Positions 47,306 to 59,304 of a stretch of 64,000 nt of DNA are shown in pieces. Location of the stretch: positions 485,770 through 549,769 of the forward strand of contig MNCI01036469.1 of assembly GCA_015680685.1 (NCBI GenBank), given 5' to 3'. A program made the translations under genes and the position numbers. The DNA is from Gnetum montanum. Its lineage: Eukaryota > Streptophyta > Gnetopsida > Gnetales > Gnetaceae. The notes under the pieces are model-generated. The model was given only the letters and a program-made list of their open reading frames with translations, did not search any database and had not been told where the DNA came from. Within the stretch, counting starts at the first letter, position 1. The number at the start of each line of letters is the position of its first letter.

Positions 47306-49790
47306 ATGTCTTCTTCTCACTAGCAAGACAGATCCAACCCACCAGTGCTGCAGGAGTGTCGGGTGGTATATGCACATCCAGACGAGTATATCTCCAACTT
47401 CACCTTTATCCTACACTAGGATGAGCACTTGCAATGGCGGGACATGGAGAGTAACATCATATTACCTCCTGATCGATCGATTCCTAGAATGCTACTTCAA
47501 AATCTTACTAGACTGGGCATTCAGGACCGCGATATGAAATACAGAATGGAGGATCATGACTACTGAGACTATCATCCAATTGAGGCATAACATGCATAGG
47601 ACCAACAATAGGTGGAACGCCATGAACACATAAAGAGGAAATAGTTTAGTAACCCTTTATTCTTGCAGGACCTGCATGACGATGAGGAACCTACTTTTCA
47701 TAATTCCCATTTAGCCGAACCTCCTCTAATGCATTAGATCATGCAGTCCATCATTCAAAGTAAACAATCAAGTGACCGGGAGCCCCAAAATAATGGGGGA
47801 TCATGCAAGAAATATTGTGGCAAAGGAAAATATGGACATGCAGATTGGAGCCATCATCAAAGCAGAGGAGGAGATCGACACCGGGGCGGTGGCAGTTCTC
47901 CTCCCTCTTCTTCATCTTCTCATTCTACCTTGTCTTCACCAAGTTCTGACTCTAATCACAACCGTAGTAGGAAGGATCGGGGTGATCATGATCAAAAAGA
48001 CTAACATGATGGCAAGGACCGATAGGGATGATGTGGGGAAAAGCATGACCAATGACATGAGTCTCATTGTCTAGAAAGGAGAGGTAGCTGAAATCAGCAT
48101 AGATGTTGTGGCCAACAACAGGACTATGACTCGGATGAACCACTGTTGGCTACTCAAAGCATTCTTAACATAGCTGAGGTAGTGTAGATACCCAGTAGGC
48201 ACTTGAAAGATAGTCAGATTAAGCACCTTGATATGAACAACATCCCAAAATTTGAAGGGGGATATAATTGTGATCCACAGACTGACTTGTAAGCGTTTCA
48301 TGATGCTTGCATCCTGTAGAACATAGATAATAATTGGTAGAAACTTAAGCTATTCCCCTAAACACTCATCAAGGAAGCAGAAAGATGGTATCGGTCTTTG
48401 GAACTAGAATCAATCAAATGATGGAGTATGATGCTAGAAATTTTCAATGATAAATACCAAACCTACTTTAGAGTGGCTAATCTAAGATGATAGATCCAAG
48501 GGTGGAAACAGGGTGGTCATGAACCCTTGGATGTAGCCATGGGTAGATATTACTCATTGTTACACTGATGCTATGGTCATGGCTACTTTCAGCAGGAACA
48601 ACTTCACCATATCATAGATGGGCTTCGCTTTGAAATAAGAAAGACTCTGGGCATTTATGCTTAGGGATGACCATCTGAATTGAGGGCCCATCAACTACAG
48701 TATCTCATTGAGTAGGTGGCCAAAGAGGAAGGGGAATTAAGGAAATAAGAGAGTACAGAAGAGTATAATCGGGACCCTTCCATCCAAAAGAAGGAAGTCC
48801 AATTTTGTGAAGAGGAGGAAGAATCACCATCGGATGCAGCAGTGAACCGAAAAACCTTGCCCATACAAAAATTTACCTCTAAAATTTTAGCCAAGCTTGA
48901 CAAGATGTGGGATTCTTTGAATGAAAGGTTCCAAAGCATCCTAATAATTGCGGAGCAATCCAAAATTGTAGAGAAGAGAAGCTGAACGTGCCTATCATAA
49001 AGGTAAGGGAAAAGTTGCTACGGTATAACGGGTTGTAGAATTTGACACAAAGGAGGATGATGGATGTGACATATGCTAGTACGAACATCCTAAGGGGTGT
49101 TGCCCGGTGGTGTCACATTTATAAGAGTTTGGGCTGTATGCGCTAAATCCTTGTTTGGCAAAAAGGTAAACACCCAGAAGATTGCCTTATCCACAAGGCA
49201 ATCCTAGGCAGTTCCACTAGTAACAAGGATATTATCCAGGTGGACCACCATCGCAACCCTATGAGTATTACCAATAATGGCAACATCCACAATCATGGGG
49301 GATGCCACCTCCAAGGTAGTAGTACCCTTACCGATAGCCAGATCCTTACAGGTACTACATTCAGCAACCAGTCTCCCTGCAGGAATCTTCTAGTCATGTG
49401 CCATTTCAAACTCATTACCACCCCCCAGAATACTTTTGAACACAATCTCCATCACCTAGGAGGAAGAACCCACATCTATACTATCCTCTGTCACGTTCTT
49501 CTACCATACCTACTCATTAGCCCCCCACTCAACTACCTCCTGCTCCACCTATGCAGGGAGAAATACCATCACAGCCACAACAATGTAATGCCATGAGGGT
49601 TGTCAATTTACAACTAGCTTTTTAGCTTAGTGGACCAGAATTAAAACCATGGAAACATCCTTTTTTTTAGCTGAATAACCCAAACATACCCTCACATTCA
49701 CCTGTGGCCAGTGCCTCTAAACCTCCAATCGCCTTCACCATTCAACCCTTCAAGCAACCTTCATGCCAAACACCCTCCATGGTACGAATC
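47306..49790 (+). pseudogene. E3 gag (decayed)
   Basis: ATG at 47,306 reads MSSSH then a stop. The CRVVYAHPDEYISNFTFIL block matches residues 35-55 of Y gag. The Ser-rich segment is near 47,890-47,970 and the capsid region at about 48,245-48,720. The compact knuckle (CDIC, stop, YEHPKGCC) is near 49,065-49,105, followed by a Pro-rich tail. Stops and frame changes throughout. Confidence 0.82.
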
Positions 49791-49799
49791 ATCATGCTA

Positions 49800-52700
49800 A
49801 CATACATTGTGATGGACTAGATAAAGACAAGCCATCTTCCTCAAAAATTGACTGATTTGGGAAGTTTCCTCATATACCTTCAAGTGGCATGAAATGACCC
49901 ATGCAAGGCTCTTTTAGATTTGGGGTCAAGCATGAACTTGATTTCACATGACATGTACAAGACTTGGAACCTACCCCTGTTGAAGAAGAGCAACATTAGA
50001 CTTGAGCTGGTAGACCAATCCATTACAGTTCCCTTAGGATTAGTAGAAGATATTGTGACCACCATTTGTGGGTGGTCCTATCCTGCTGACTTCCTAGTCA
50101 TTTGTGTTGAGAATTGCAAGGGTAATTTTCCAATCATAATGGGAAGAGCCTGGCTTAGCATGGTGGATGCATGATTGGGACTTCGAGATCTTTCACTTGA
50201 AAGTTTAAAAGAAAATCCTTTTGGGAAGATTGAGAAGAAGTGTGTTCCATGCATTGCATACAGTGACTCAAGGTGCAATTGTGTGTAGCAACTTTGGTCT
50301 ACTAAGTGGACATCCATTCAAGTATGCAGTCGATATGTCGAAGAATCACAAGTTCAATGATGCCTATACGCAGCAGCCACAAATCAAGAAGGCACCCAAT
50401 GGCTGACCGCTGACTCTAATAGCAGCACTTTATGCATGGAACCATCTGAGGGCCTTGTATGTGTCTATATGGAAAGCATGGACAAATTGAAAAAGGTCCA
50501 TCAACAAGTCTCCACTGTTGATGACAGTGATGATTAGGGAAAGCTACAGATCCCTAAAAGCTTTAGACAAGAACCCCTGGAACTGAAAACCTTACCGGAC
50601 AATTTGGAATATGCATTCTTGCAAAATGGCAAGTCGGTAATTATCAATGCCACTCTTGCTCCTGAATAGAAGAAGAAATTGCTAAAGATGGTGAACAAAT
50701 GGGTGGATGCTTTTGCATGGTCATATCATGAATTGACGGGAGTTGACCCTAGGGTATGCGAACATCAGATCTATGTCACCTCCTCCATGAAGCCACAACG
50801 ACGACCACAAAGATGGTTGAACCCCAAACTAAAGTAAGTTGTCAAGGATGAAATTAAATAATTGTTAAAAGTGGGATTTATCTATTCCATTGCAGATAGC
50901 GAATGGGTCAACCCACTCATTATTGTGCCAATGAAGTGTGGCAAATGGAGGGTCAGTATAGATTTCCAACTACTAAACATGACAACCTTCAAGAATCACT
51001 TTCCACTTCCTTTTGTGGATCAAGTGTTGGATACCATTGCGGGGCATTGCTACTAGAGCTTTTTGGATGGCTATAGTGGCTATAACCAAATTCAAATCAT
51101 GCCTGAAGATTAGGTCAAGACAACATTTACAAGTCCTTGGGGAACTTTCGCATATAAGAAGATGCCCTTTGGCCTGTGCAATGCACCTACAACTTTCCAA
51201 CACCTTATCCTCAACATCTTTTAGCAACAGATTGGCAATGGGATAGAAATATTCATGGATGACTTCTCTACCTATGGAGCAACATTTGAACAAGCCTTGA
51301 ACTGCCTTGAGCAAGTTTTAAAAAGATGTGTGGAAACTAATCTATGGCTCAACTAGCAAAAGAGCCACTTAATGGTCTAAGAGGGCATTATTCTGGGGCA
51401 CTGCATTTCACAAGCAAGGATTGGTGTAGATCCTAAGAAAATTAGAATCATCCAAGGAATCACCAGTCAACCAAGTACTGTAAAAGATGTTCGATCATTC
51501 CTTGGCCATACTAATTATTACCGATGCTTCATTGAAAATTTCTCGAAGATCACTAAGCCATTGGTGGAACTAATAAAGAAAGACACTTCATTTTTTTGGA
51601 CTAGGGAATGTGAATCCACATTCCAAAAACTCAAATAGAAACTCATAGAAACTCCAATTCTAAGAGCACATGATTGGTTCAGATATTTTCATATCATGAT
51701 GGATGCGTCTAATTATGCATTAGGAGTTATGCTTACACAGTTGGAAGACCAGAGATGCCCATATGATATCCATTGTATAAGCTAAAGCATTGTGGGTGCT
51801 TAGCTCAACTACACCACCGCCGAAAAGGGATTAATGATGGTGGTATTCGCCTTGGAAAAATTTTGATACTATGTGCTTAGGTACAAGGTGTTTGTACATA
51901 CTAACCACAGTGCCATCCGATTCTTGATGAACAAACCAACAGTGAGTCCCCGTATCATACGGTGGCTTGTGATCCTTCAGGAATTTGACCTTACTATGGT
52001 AGATAGGAAGGGAACTAAGAATGTGGTTGCTGATCACTTAATGGAGTTATGATGGGATGGCGCAGAGGAGAAGGAGCCACTCTTCGATCAATTTCTAGAT
52101 GAACTCCTCTTTGCTAGAGCAATCGATAAGGAGATGCCCATAGGATCAACTTAGTTCAGTGACTTCCTCACCTATCTCTCAACACAAGAATTACCAAAAG
52201 AGTGGGATCATCGGAAGAAGCAGCAGTTTCTTCACAAGGCCAAGCACTTCATGGAAATTAATGGATACCTTTACAAGGTTTGTGCGGATGGCTTGGTTCA
52301 ATGGTGCATCCCTAATGTGGATACATTGCACATCCTCCAGGATGCTCATGAGGGCCCTTGTGGTGCTGGACGATGCATGGCCATTAAGATCCTACTTGCA
52401 GAATATTACTAGCCCACACTCTTCAGAGATGTGTAATGGTTCACCTGCTCCTGTGAACGATGTCAAAGAGATGGTGGGATGACTGCACGAATGGAGGGAC
52501 CCCAATAGTGGATCCAGCCAGTGGAACCCTTTGATATTTAGGGCATCGACTTCATGCATCCCATCACACCCATGTCCAATGGGAAGGTGTACATCATCAT
52601 CGCTATAGACTACTATACTAAGTGGGCAGAGGTGGTAGTCTTCACCAACTATTCCTTGAACACAGTTGCATGGTTTGTCCAATAGCAAATCATGAACAGG

Positions 52701-53395
52701 TTTGGGGTGTGACATGCACTCATGTCAAACAATGGAACTCATTTCACGAGCACTAATTTTCATAAATTTATGCAACACTTGGAGGTCAAACATAAATTTA
52801 CAACATCTTATCACCCCTAAGCCAATGGGCAAGCCAAAGTCACCAATAGGTAGATTACCAAAATCCTAACTAGGACCATTAGCAAATATAGGAGGGATTA
52901 GAGCACAAAACTTAATGATGCCCTCTGGGCCTATCGCTTCACATGGAAACTTCTTATAGGCTACTTTCCTTACAAGTTAGTGTACAAGAAACTACCAAAG
53001 CTTCTAGTTCAAGTAGAACTCCGAACACTATCTACCACTAGTGACTTGGGTCTTGACTTATCACTAGCACAATGAGAACGACTCATCAACTTGAATGTGC
53101 TAGATGAGAATCAAGTAGTAGCCCTATCATCAAATGAGATACACAAGGCCTATAATAAAAAATGTCATGATCGTAGGATTTGAAAGGTAACATTTCAATG
53201 TGGAGATAATGTACTCTACTAGAACCCCACACATGTACCGCAACGTACTAAGTTTCAAAAACTGTGGGAGGGACCTTATATTGTTTCCAAAACCTTTCCA
53301 TCTAGGGCCTTACTTATACATAAACCTGAGGATCCCACAAGAACACAGTTAGTTAATATGCAAAAATTAAAACCCTTCGATGAACTCCAATGAAC
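49800..53395 (+). pseudogene. E3 pol: protease, RT, RNase H, integrase (decayed)
   Basis: Protease 49,890-50,260, with the active-site DSG changed to DLG, then an MYKTWNLPLLKKSNIRLELV run. RT about 50,860-51,560: IVPMKCGKWRVSIDFQLLN, KKMPFGLCNAPTTFQHL, IFMDDFSTYG with both catalytic Asp intact (near 51,250). RNase H about 51,640-52,050 (MMDASNYALGVMLTQL, HSAIRFLMNK, GTKNVVADHL). Integrase about 52,330-53,000: CERC of the zinc domain, GIDFMHPITPMSNGKVYIII with the first Asp, SNNGTHF where the second catalytic Asp has become Asn, then WAYRFTWKLLIGYFPY and the C-terminal NPTHVPQRTKFQKLWEGPYI. Ends at the TGA near 53,393. About twenty stops in all. Confidence 0.9.
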
Positions 53396-53519
53396 CAGTG
53401 CCACTACCCTCTCATCACACAGCCAACCCCGTTCCATTTTTTGAATCTCCTCCTCTTAACTTAGTCATGGGGGAGATCACCTTCAATGCTAACCAATTCT
53501 ACTAGCTCCTCAGTTGTTT

Positions 53520-53620
53520 TTGCAAGTTTTTGTTTTACACCTTTTTTTTACAAAATCATTCATACGTTTGTGATTTTTGCTTACTTTTTCTTTCTTTATT
53601 TACTTATCTATTTATTTGTT

Positions 53621-53640
<20 letters not shown>
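53520..53640 (+). repeat. T-rich tract after pol of E3
   Basis: GTTTTACACCTTTTTTTTAC and following TTTATTTAC/TTTATTTG repeats, homologous to 18,585-18,760. Confidence 0.75.
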
Positions 53641-53668
<28 letters not shown>

Positions 53669-53672
53669 TGTG
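53621..53672. repeat. (TA)n-(TGTA)n compound microsatellite
   Basis: About ten TA units (53,621-53,641) followed by about eight TGTA units (53,641-53,672), inside E3's non-coding interval. Confidence 0.95.
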
Positions 53673-54726
53673 CTTATCTTCTAGTTGTTTTATACTTTTC
53701 ATTAATAAGCCATCTTATTGTCATAGGATATACTGGTGTGGTTGTTTCTCTTTGCGATGGGTTGCATGATATGGTCCACCTATTATATCTAGCTCCCACC
53801 TTTGCATTATTGTTCTAGGTAGTCACGTTGAACTCTCATTTCATGTAATAGATAGTGAGTCCATGTCATCCACCCATCCACCAACTCCATGGTTTTCCTT
53901 ATTTTGGAAACATGTAATCCCTTTCAATTAAAAACAAATTTAATTAATTCATGACTTGCATAGTTTCCAAACTTGAGAAGGATCCAACAGTTTGAACAAG
54001 GTGTGACTTCAAGGGGAATGCAACATTATTCATACTTTTCTATTCCCTTGCATGTGAGCATGTGTTCTCATGGACTTCTTACCACTCTATATCCTCTCCT
54101 AACCAGAAGTTACATGGCAATATGTCCTTGCATGGTGTGGTCCTCATCACTCAAAAAAATGATGAGGATTCAAAGCATACCCCTTGGCCAAATGCATGCA
54201 AAAACGCATGGATATTTGCATGGTGTGGTTCCCATAGAAAAGAAAAACAAACACATGGGAATTCAAAGCACACCCCTTAGACCACCTCTAATGGGCTACA
54301 AGAACTAGTTATGGGACTTGCTTTGTCCCCTCTAACTTAGCCCCTTTTTCACTTCCTCTCGCTCACTCATGTTGGAGTTGTGGGTATTTGTGGGAGCATT
54401 CTTGTGCCCCAAGGGAATGGACTAGTCTTCGAATGTTGATGTGATGTCACTGAATGTGGTTGGTTTTGGGTCTGTACTAAGGATGGATCCTATCAGGTCA
54501 CTTAATTACACACTTCACAAGGGATATCATGTGACCTTAGGAATTCCATCTCACTCCCTCTTCTCTTCATCATTTGCTTCCCATTATTTACCTCACTACT
54601 ATTTCTATGTCTTGAATGTCTATCGTGCTTTGCTAGAACTTCTAATTCTTTGGCTGGTTCTCATGGATTTGGGTATTAACTCGTGGTCACCATTAATTAA
54701 CTATGGGGTCCATGAAGGTGTTGATG

Positions 54727-54781
54727 ATATGCAAGGGCTACTGAGGCTATTGCTTGCTATGGGGAGGACCCACTTGCATAT
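54727..54781 (+). ncRNA. Predicted conserved stem-loop (E3 copy)
   Basis: A perfect 9-bp outer stem ATATGCAAG (54,727-54,735) / CTTGCATAT (54,773-54,781), an inner AGGC-TATT-GCTT hairpin (one G-U pair) and the conserved ATGGGGAGGACCCA block. Best-preserved of the three copies. Confidence 0.55.
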
Positions 54782-55039
54782 CCTTTGGTTCCATTTGTTA
54801 ATATCCTATCCCCTTGATATGGTTGGTCAATTGTTTTTGTGCTAACCATCACATGGTCCCTCATCCGCAAAGTTTCATACTATGATATTCTCCTCATTTA
54901 GGCTCTTCTTCTAGTTACAATCTTCCTTCCTCTTTCACACATACTATTCTTTGGTCTCTGCAACCTTGAATCACCCCCATGTTGTGCTCCAATTCATAAC
55001 TTTGGACTTTTTCTTTAATGGTCAATGCAAGTCAACATT

Positions 55040-55175
55040 CACAGCACAATTGCATCAACTAGGCCCCATATACGTGTCCCCCTGTGTTTACGCAGCCTCG
55101 TTTATGTGGCCCCGTCAATGCATGAAAAAAAATACCCTCGTTGCACATTTCGAATTTGTCCATTTGTGCACATAG
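55040..55175 (+). promoter_or_regulatory. Internal LTR-U3-like module (E3)
   Basis: GCATCAACTAGG and GCAGCCTCGTTTATGTGGCC..GTCAATGCATG echo GCCTCGTTGACGTGGCC and CTTGTCAATG/ATGCATTAAC in E3's own LTR U3 (46,270-46,360). It lies about 400-500 bp before the 3' ORF, the same place as the modules in E1 and E2. No clear TATA box remains. Confidence 0.4.
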
Positions 55176-55548
55176 CTAGGGGAGTTTTTCCATTTTTTTG
55201 CATCCCGTCATCTTTCCACATACCTACTTTTCCTACCGCGTGTCCTAATCTACCCATCCTTTCCCTCTTTCCCAATCAGNGGGGGGTGGTGGGGAAGGGG
55301 GTGAGGTCTATAATTATTATAATTATCAAAGACTTAAAACCTCTTAGGTGATAGACAAGAAAAAATAAAAACAACACTATAAATTGCAACTCATGTCTTA
55401 TTGTTTTTTCTAACCCCTCAACTATACTCCAGGGAACCTAATAGGATGCACATGTCATTGTCATAGCTTGGTCAAAATGAGAAGGTGTATGATTTCCATT
55501 TTGAGTAACTTATACACATTTTAATTCATGGTTATGTTGTGATTGTAG

Positions 55549-58400
55549 ATGGCACCCAAACTGAGGCATCCAAGGGGAGAAGGACTGTCCCAACCAAGGG
55601 ACAAGCACTGATAATGGGAAGAGGATGAGACACACAACCTCCAGAGCATGCGGAGGGCTCACACGCAACTGGCCCCCTCTGTGAAGAACTTGACATGGAA
55701 TCTGTTCTTTAGATTCTTGAAAAGGATGTTCCCAGTGAACAATCACGAAGGGATGAGACTCTGGTGGTAGCACTATGGCTTGAGATCACCCTAACCCAGG
55801 CTTATATTGATGCTATTAAGCTGAGGGAGCTGCAACGCATGGTCCTTTAGGAGTTAAACTTCAGACCATTTCTAGAGAATGCACCAGAAGAAGTCAAAAC
55901 TCAATTGCAAAATTCCCCTATGTGGCCAATCATCATAGCTAGTGGTGAATGGTACATAGGAGAAATTTACCTCTTCTAGACGAATCGGCAACCAAGGTCT
56001 AGAGTAAGAATCAAAAACATTCATGTCTCTTACTCTACTAAAGCAATTGCACAAGCTCTGGGATTGGTAAAGACTGGAGCTAATGTGGCAGAGATTCCCA
56101 AACAAGCAGACCCTAAGGTAAAATGGGAGTGGATCAGGTGATGCTATGGGGTAGAATGCAAGGAGTTTGACATCCTAACCACCACAAAGAGGGTTTATTC
56201 AAAAATTACGTCTTACCACTTGAATCCAATGGTAAGACCTAGCAAGATCACTACCTTCTCTACTCGTGCATGTGTTGCTCTAAGCAAAAATTTCCCCATC
56301 AACCTTCCACAGTTGCTTTTCCTAGAGATTGAGAAGAGATTTGCTAGAAACAAATGTGGAAGGTAAGCTTTACCCTTTCCCTGCCTAATCAAAAAATTGT
56401 GCAAATAGGTAGGGATAGCACGATACACCAATAACACACTTGATCATGCCCCAATTGCCTCATGGTGAGAGATGATGAAGGACAAGACTCCAGCCACAAC
56501 ACAACTCAGAGAAGAGTAGCAACCACCTCCACCACCTATGAAAATAACAAGGTTGGGCTTTCAGATAATTGCAAAATACATACGCAAGATTCAAAAATTG
56601 CTCTTGAGCCAACAAGAGTGATTAGAAGGAACTGGTGGAGGAAAGGACCCTTTAGTCTATCACCTTGCGATGAGCCATCTTGAGAAAGTGGCTAGATCGG
56701 TGAGTTTGCTAGAGAGAGTAGGGTCAATGTTTTTTGCCACCTGAACACAAGTGCTGTCTAGAAATGATCCCAATGTTAGAGAAGTAACAGTTTCCATCCA
56801 ATAATTATTTCCTAAAATTTCAAGAAATGCCGCTACTTTTTGGTGCACTTGGAGGATGGAGAGGGGGCAACTATCCTGGTAATGCAACACCAGGGACAAG
56901 AAGTTACGATTGAAATGGTTGCTGACATAATTGCTACGGCTCTTAATGCATCTATGACACCTGTACTGAATGTACATGGACTTGGAGATATATAGGTGTT
57001 CACAGGAACTGCACATAGCAGAATCAACATAGCCCAACATGAAGAGTTGTTGGACCAACTGGTGGGAACCAAGCAACCACTTCTGGACTTGTTTGATCTT
57101 CCAGACAACATTACTGTGACCCAGTTAGAGCTACTCTCAGCAAGGGGTAAGTGCCTCATTTTGAAGGGGCAACTTGAAGTGACATAAGTGGATCATCAAC
57201 GCTTGGCAGTGGAAGTTGCCCAATTAAGGGTCCAACTCACTGATCCAGCTCTCCTCAACCATGAACTCACGAAGGATGAGGCTTTTCAATAGCTTCAAAC
57301 CAAACTTTAGATGGTTGAGGGTGAGCAAGAGTTAGCAATCTTTGACAAGTCCTTAACAGATACCCATGATTACCATCTAAACAAGGACTTGGTAGAGATT
57401 TGCTAGGAGAATGTCAAGCTGACCGTAGAAGTTCATCACCTGCACAATGTTGGTGTTAAGAATCAACACATGAAAGACTTCATCCATCAATAATAGGAGG
57501 AGCTAGCTAGGGTAAACACTGATGTGAGGAGATTGGTAGCTAAAAATCATAATCTGTCTATGGAGGAAGTTCAAGCCTTGGGACAACAATCAACAATTGA
57601 AATCGCTGCTTGAAAAATGAGGTTCTTAAGTTTGAATGAGTTAAAATCACTATAGGGACTAGGTGGGATTACAAAAAGAAGTAAATGAAAAAGAGATTCA
57701 AGTCTTAAAGGCTAAAATGAACCAAGCACTTCAACAGCTCCAGGAAGGAGGCAAGGTGTGGCAGCCCATCTTTGATGGCTTGAATTCCTACAACTAGGCT
57801 AAGATCTACCTCAAAGAGCTAAAAATTGAAGAAATGATAGAATACATGGAGTTAGCCAATCTTCGTTATGCAAACCTAGCTATGCTAATAGCTGGAATGC
57901 CATGGTCTAACCTAAAAAAGTAAGTGGCCACCTCGTATTCTTTATACAAGGGTGCATTCCAAACACATAAAGAGACCAAACAAAAGTTAGAAATAGCAAA
58001 TGTGAAACTCAAAGTTCTCCACACCCGTTTTGAAGCATAATGTGTAGTTGCAGAGAACTTGGCCTAACAAATGAATGACTACCAATAGATGTAGACATTG
58101 ATCCGAATGTTTGATATTGAATGAAAACAATTTGCTACTTGGTTTGAAAATTTGAAGGAACTCTTTCCTACACTTCAATGTCCTTGTAATATTCCTTTTT
58201 TGGCACACATTGGTGAAGCTGCCTAGATAATGAATGATCCCAGAAGTAAAGAAGATAAAATGAGGGCATTGTTGGAGGCTTTTCGATTACCTCCAGAAGT
58301 TGCAGCTGCTATAGGACAACCGTCATCAATGCCACAACCGCCACATGCACTAGAAGCTAGTGAAGGCCCAGAAGAACCATTGCCACCAGGGACGGTGTGA
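55549..58400 (+). pseudogene. E3 3' ORF (decayed)
   Basis: ATG at 55,549, directly after GATTGTAG. The N-terminal third has FRPFLENAPEEVKTQLQNSP, WYIGEIY, and an NPMVRPSKITTFSTRACVALS then NFPINLPQ run (56,224-56,310), followed by a LPFPCLIKKLCK run near 56,375-56,405. This pattern (S.V..RA.L......IN.......lpFP.LI..LC..aGV) is that of the 'putative plant transposon protein' domain annotated in many plant Athila-related proteins. The C-terminal half (about 57,030-58,200) is Leu/Gln/Glu/Lys-rich and coiled-coil-like, ending in a Pro-rich tail. No transmembrane segment of the kind expected for an envelope protein was noticed. Function unknown. Many stops. Confidence 0.68.
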
Positions 58401-58640
58401 CCTTCTCCAGCAACTTTAGCATTTTTTGGAAGGGTGGAGAATCCATTGCTATTAGGGTGTTCAATTTTTTTGTTAAACACCACAATTTTGTAATTTATTT
58501 TTTTCCATATACTCGGGCACTTGGTATGTCAATAGAGTTAGTGTTTATGTAGATGTGTTTCATCATGTGTGTTGTAATAACTTCATACCTTCCAAATTGT
58601 AATAAACTTGAGGACAAGTTTCCACACAATCATGGGGGTA

Positions 58641-59278
58641 TGATGAAGTGTTCAGTTAATACGTCGACTGGGTTGCATTAACGGAGCTTCGTTGATGTAG
58701 CCACAGTGATGTGACCTTGTCAACGTATCCGTTCATGCATTAACACAACCTCGTTAATGCAAAGTCTGTCTCTTGCTATAAATATGCATTTATAGCATCT
58801 TTTGGAGTAGTTGTAGCGAAACTCTTGTAGTTTGTTCCCGTAAGAGTTAGAATATTTTTCAAGTGCCTGCAGTAGGTGTGAGAAAGGTGTACGACTCTTT
58901 ATTCAAGTGCTAAGGTACCTGATCCCATTGGCGTAATCAGCAATAAAGATGAGCTTTTTGAGCATTCCTTGCAACATTTGGATTTAATCACTTAAGCATT
59001 TTAATAGTTTAATATTTCAATGCTTTAATAATTTTAGAAACTTTTATTATTATCACTTTACTATTATTGTCCTTTCATATTTTATGAGAACCATAGGCAT
59101 GACCATCTTGAACATATATCAAACACTTGGTAACCTAGTGACACTTAATGTTTGGTAACCCAGCAGTGGCTAGGGTATGCTCAGGATGTGCATGGAAGAT
59201 GAGATTGGCTGCTTTTGCTAGGGAGAGTTAAGTAATAAAGTAGAACAATTATAAATTACACAACTTTCCATTCCCTAT
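58641..59278 (+). repeat. 3' LTR of E3 (left part)
   Basis: 638 bp matching the first part of 46,246-47,140, preceded by an ATGGGGGTA purine tract. TATA box 58,777-58,784. It breaks off at CCCTAT, where Y begins. The uninterrupted LTR continues TAATTAAAAA at that point. Confidence 0.92.
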
Positions 59279-59304
59279 TGATGAGACACGACTTGCATGT
59301 GTTA

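Larger units (their letters stand above)
53673..55548 (+). other. Non-coding interval between pol and 3' ORF of E3
   Basis: Contains a local duplication (a TGCATGGTGTGG...TTCAAAGCA(T/C)ACCCCTT unit at about 54,130-54,187 and 54,219-54,280), the stem-loop at 54,727-54,781, an LTR-like module at about 55,040-55,175, and a GGGGAGTTTTTCCATTT block at 55,180. The N at 55,280 marks an unresolved base or gap next to a G-run. Ends at TGATTGTAG-ATG. Confidence 0.6.
46246..59278 (+). mobile_element. Element E3: full-length decayed Athila-like Ty3/Gypsy element (3' LTR interrupted by Y)
   Basis: 5' LTR 46,246-47,140, tRNA-Asp-type primer site, gag, protease-RT-RNase H-integrase, T-rich tract, non-coding interval, 3' ORF, purine tract, then the 3' LTR from 58,641, cut at 59,278 by element Y. 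The remaining 3' LTR and the right target duplication must lie beyond the window. The left flank before 46,246 is CCTGA. All genes carry stops, but E3 is better preserved than M or E1. Confidence 0.9.

Noticed and set aside
53486-53818. 110-codon hydrophobic open frame resembling a membrane protein
   Set aside because: It is the T-rich tract and the (TA)n/(TGTA)n microsatellite read in frame, with no conserved domain or matching frame in E1.
55549-58400. Calling the 3' ORF an envelope gene
   Set aside because: No signal peptide, transmembrane segment or cleavage site was seen. The recognisable pattern is the plant transposon domain plus coiled coil.
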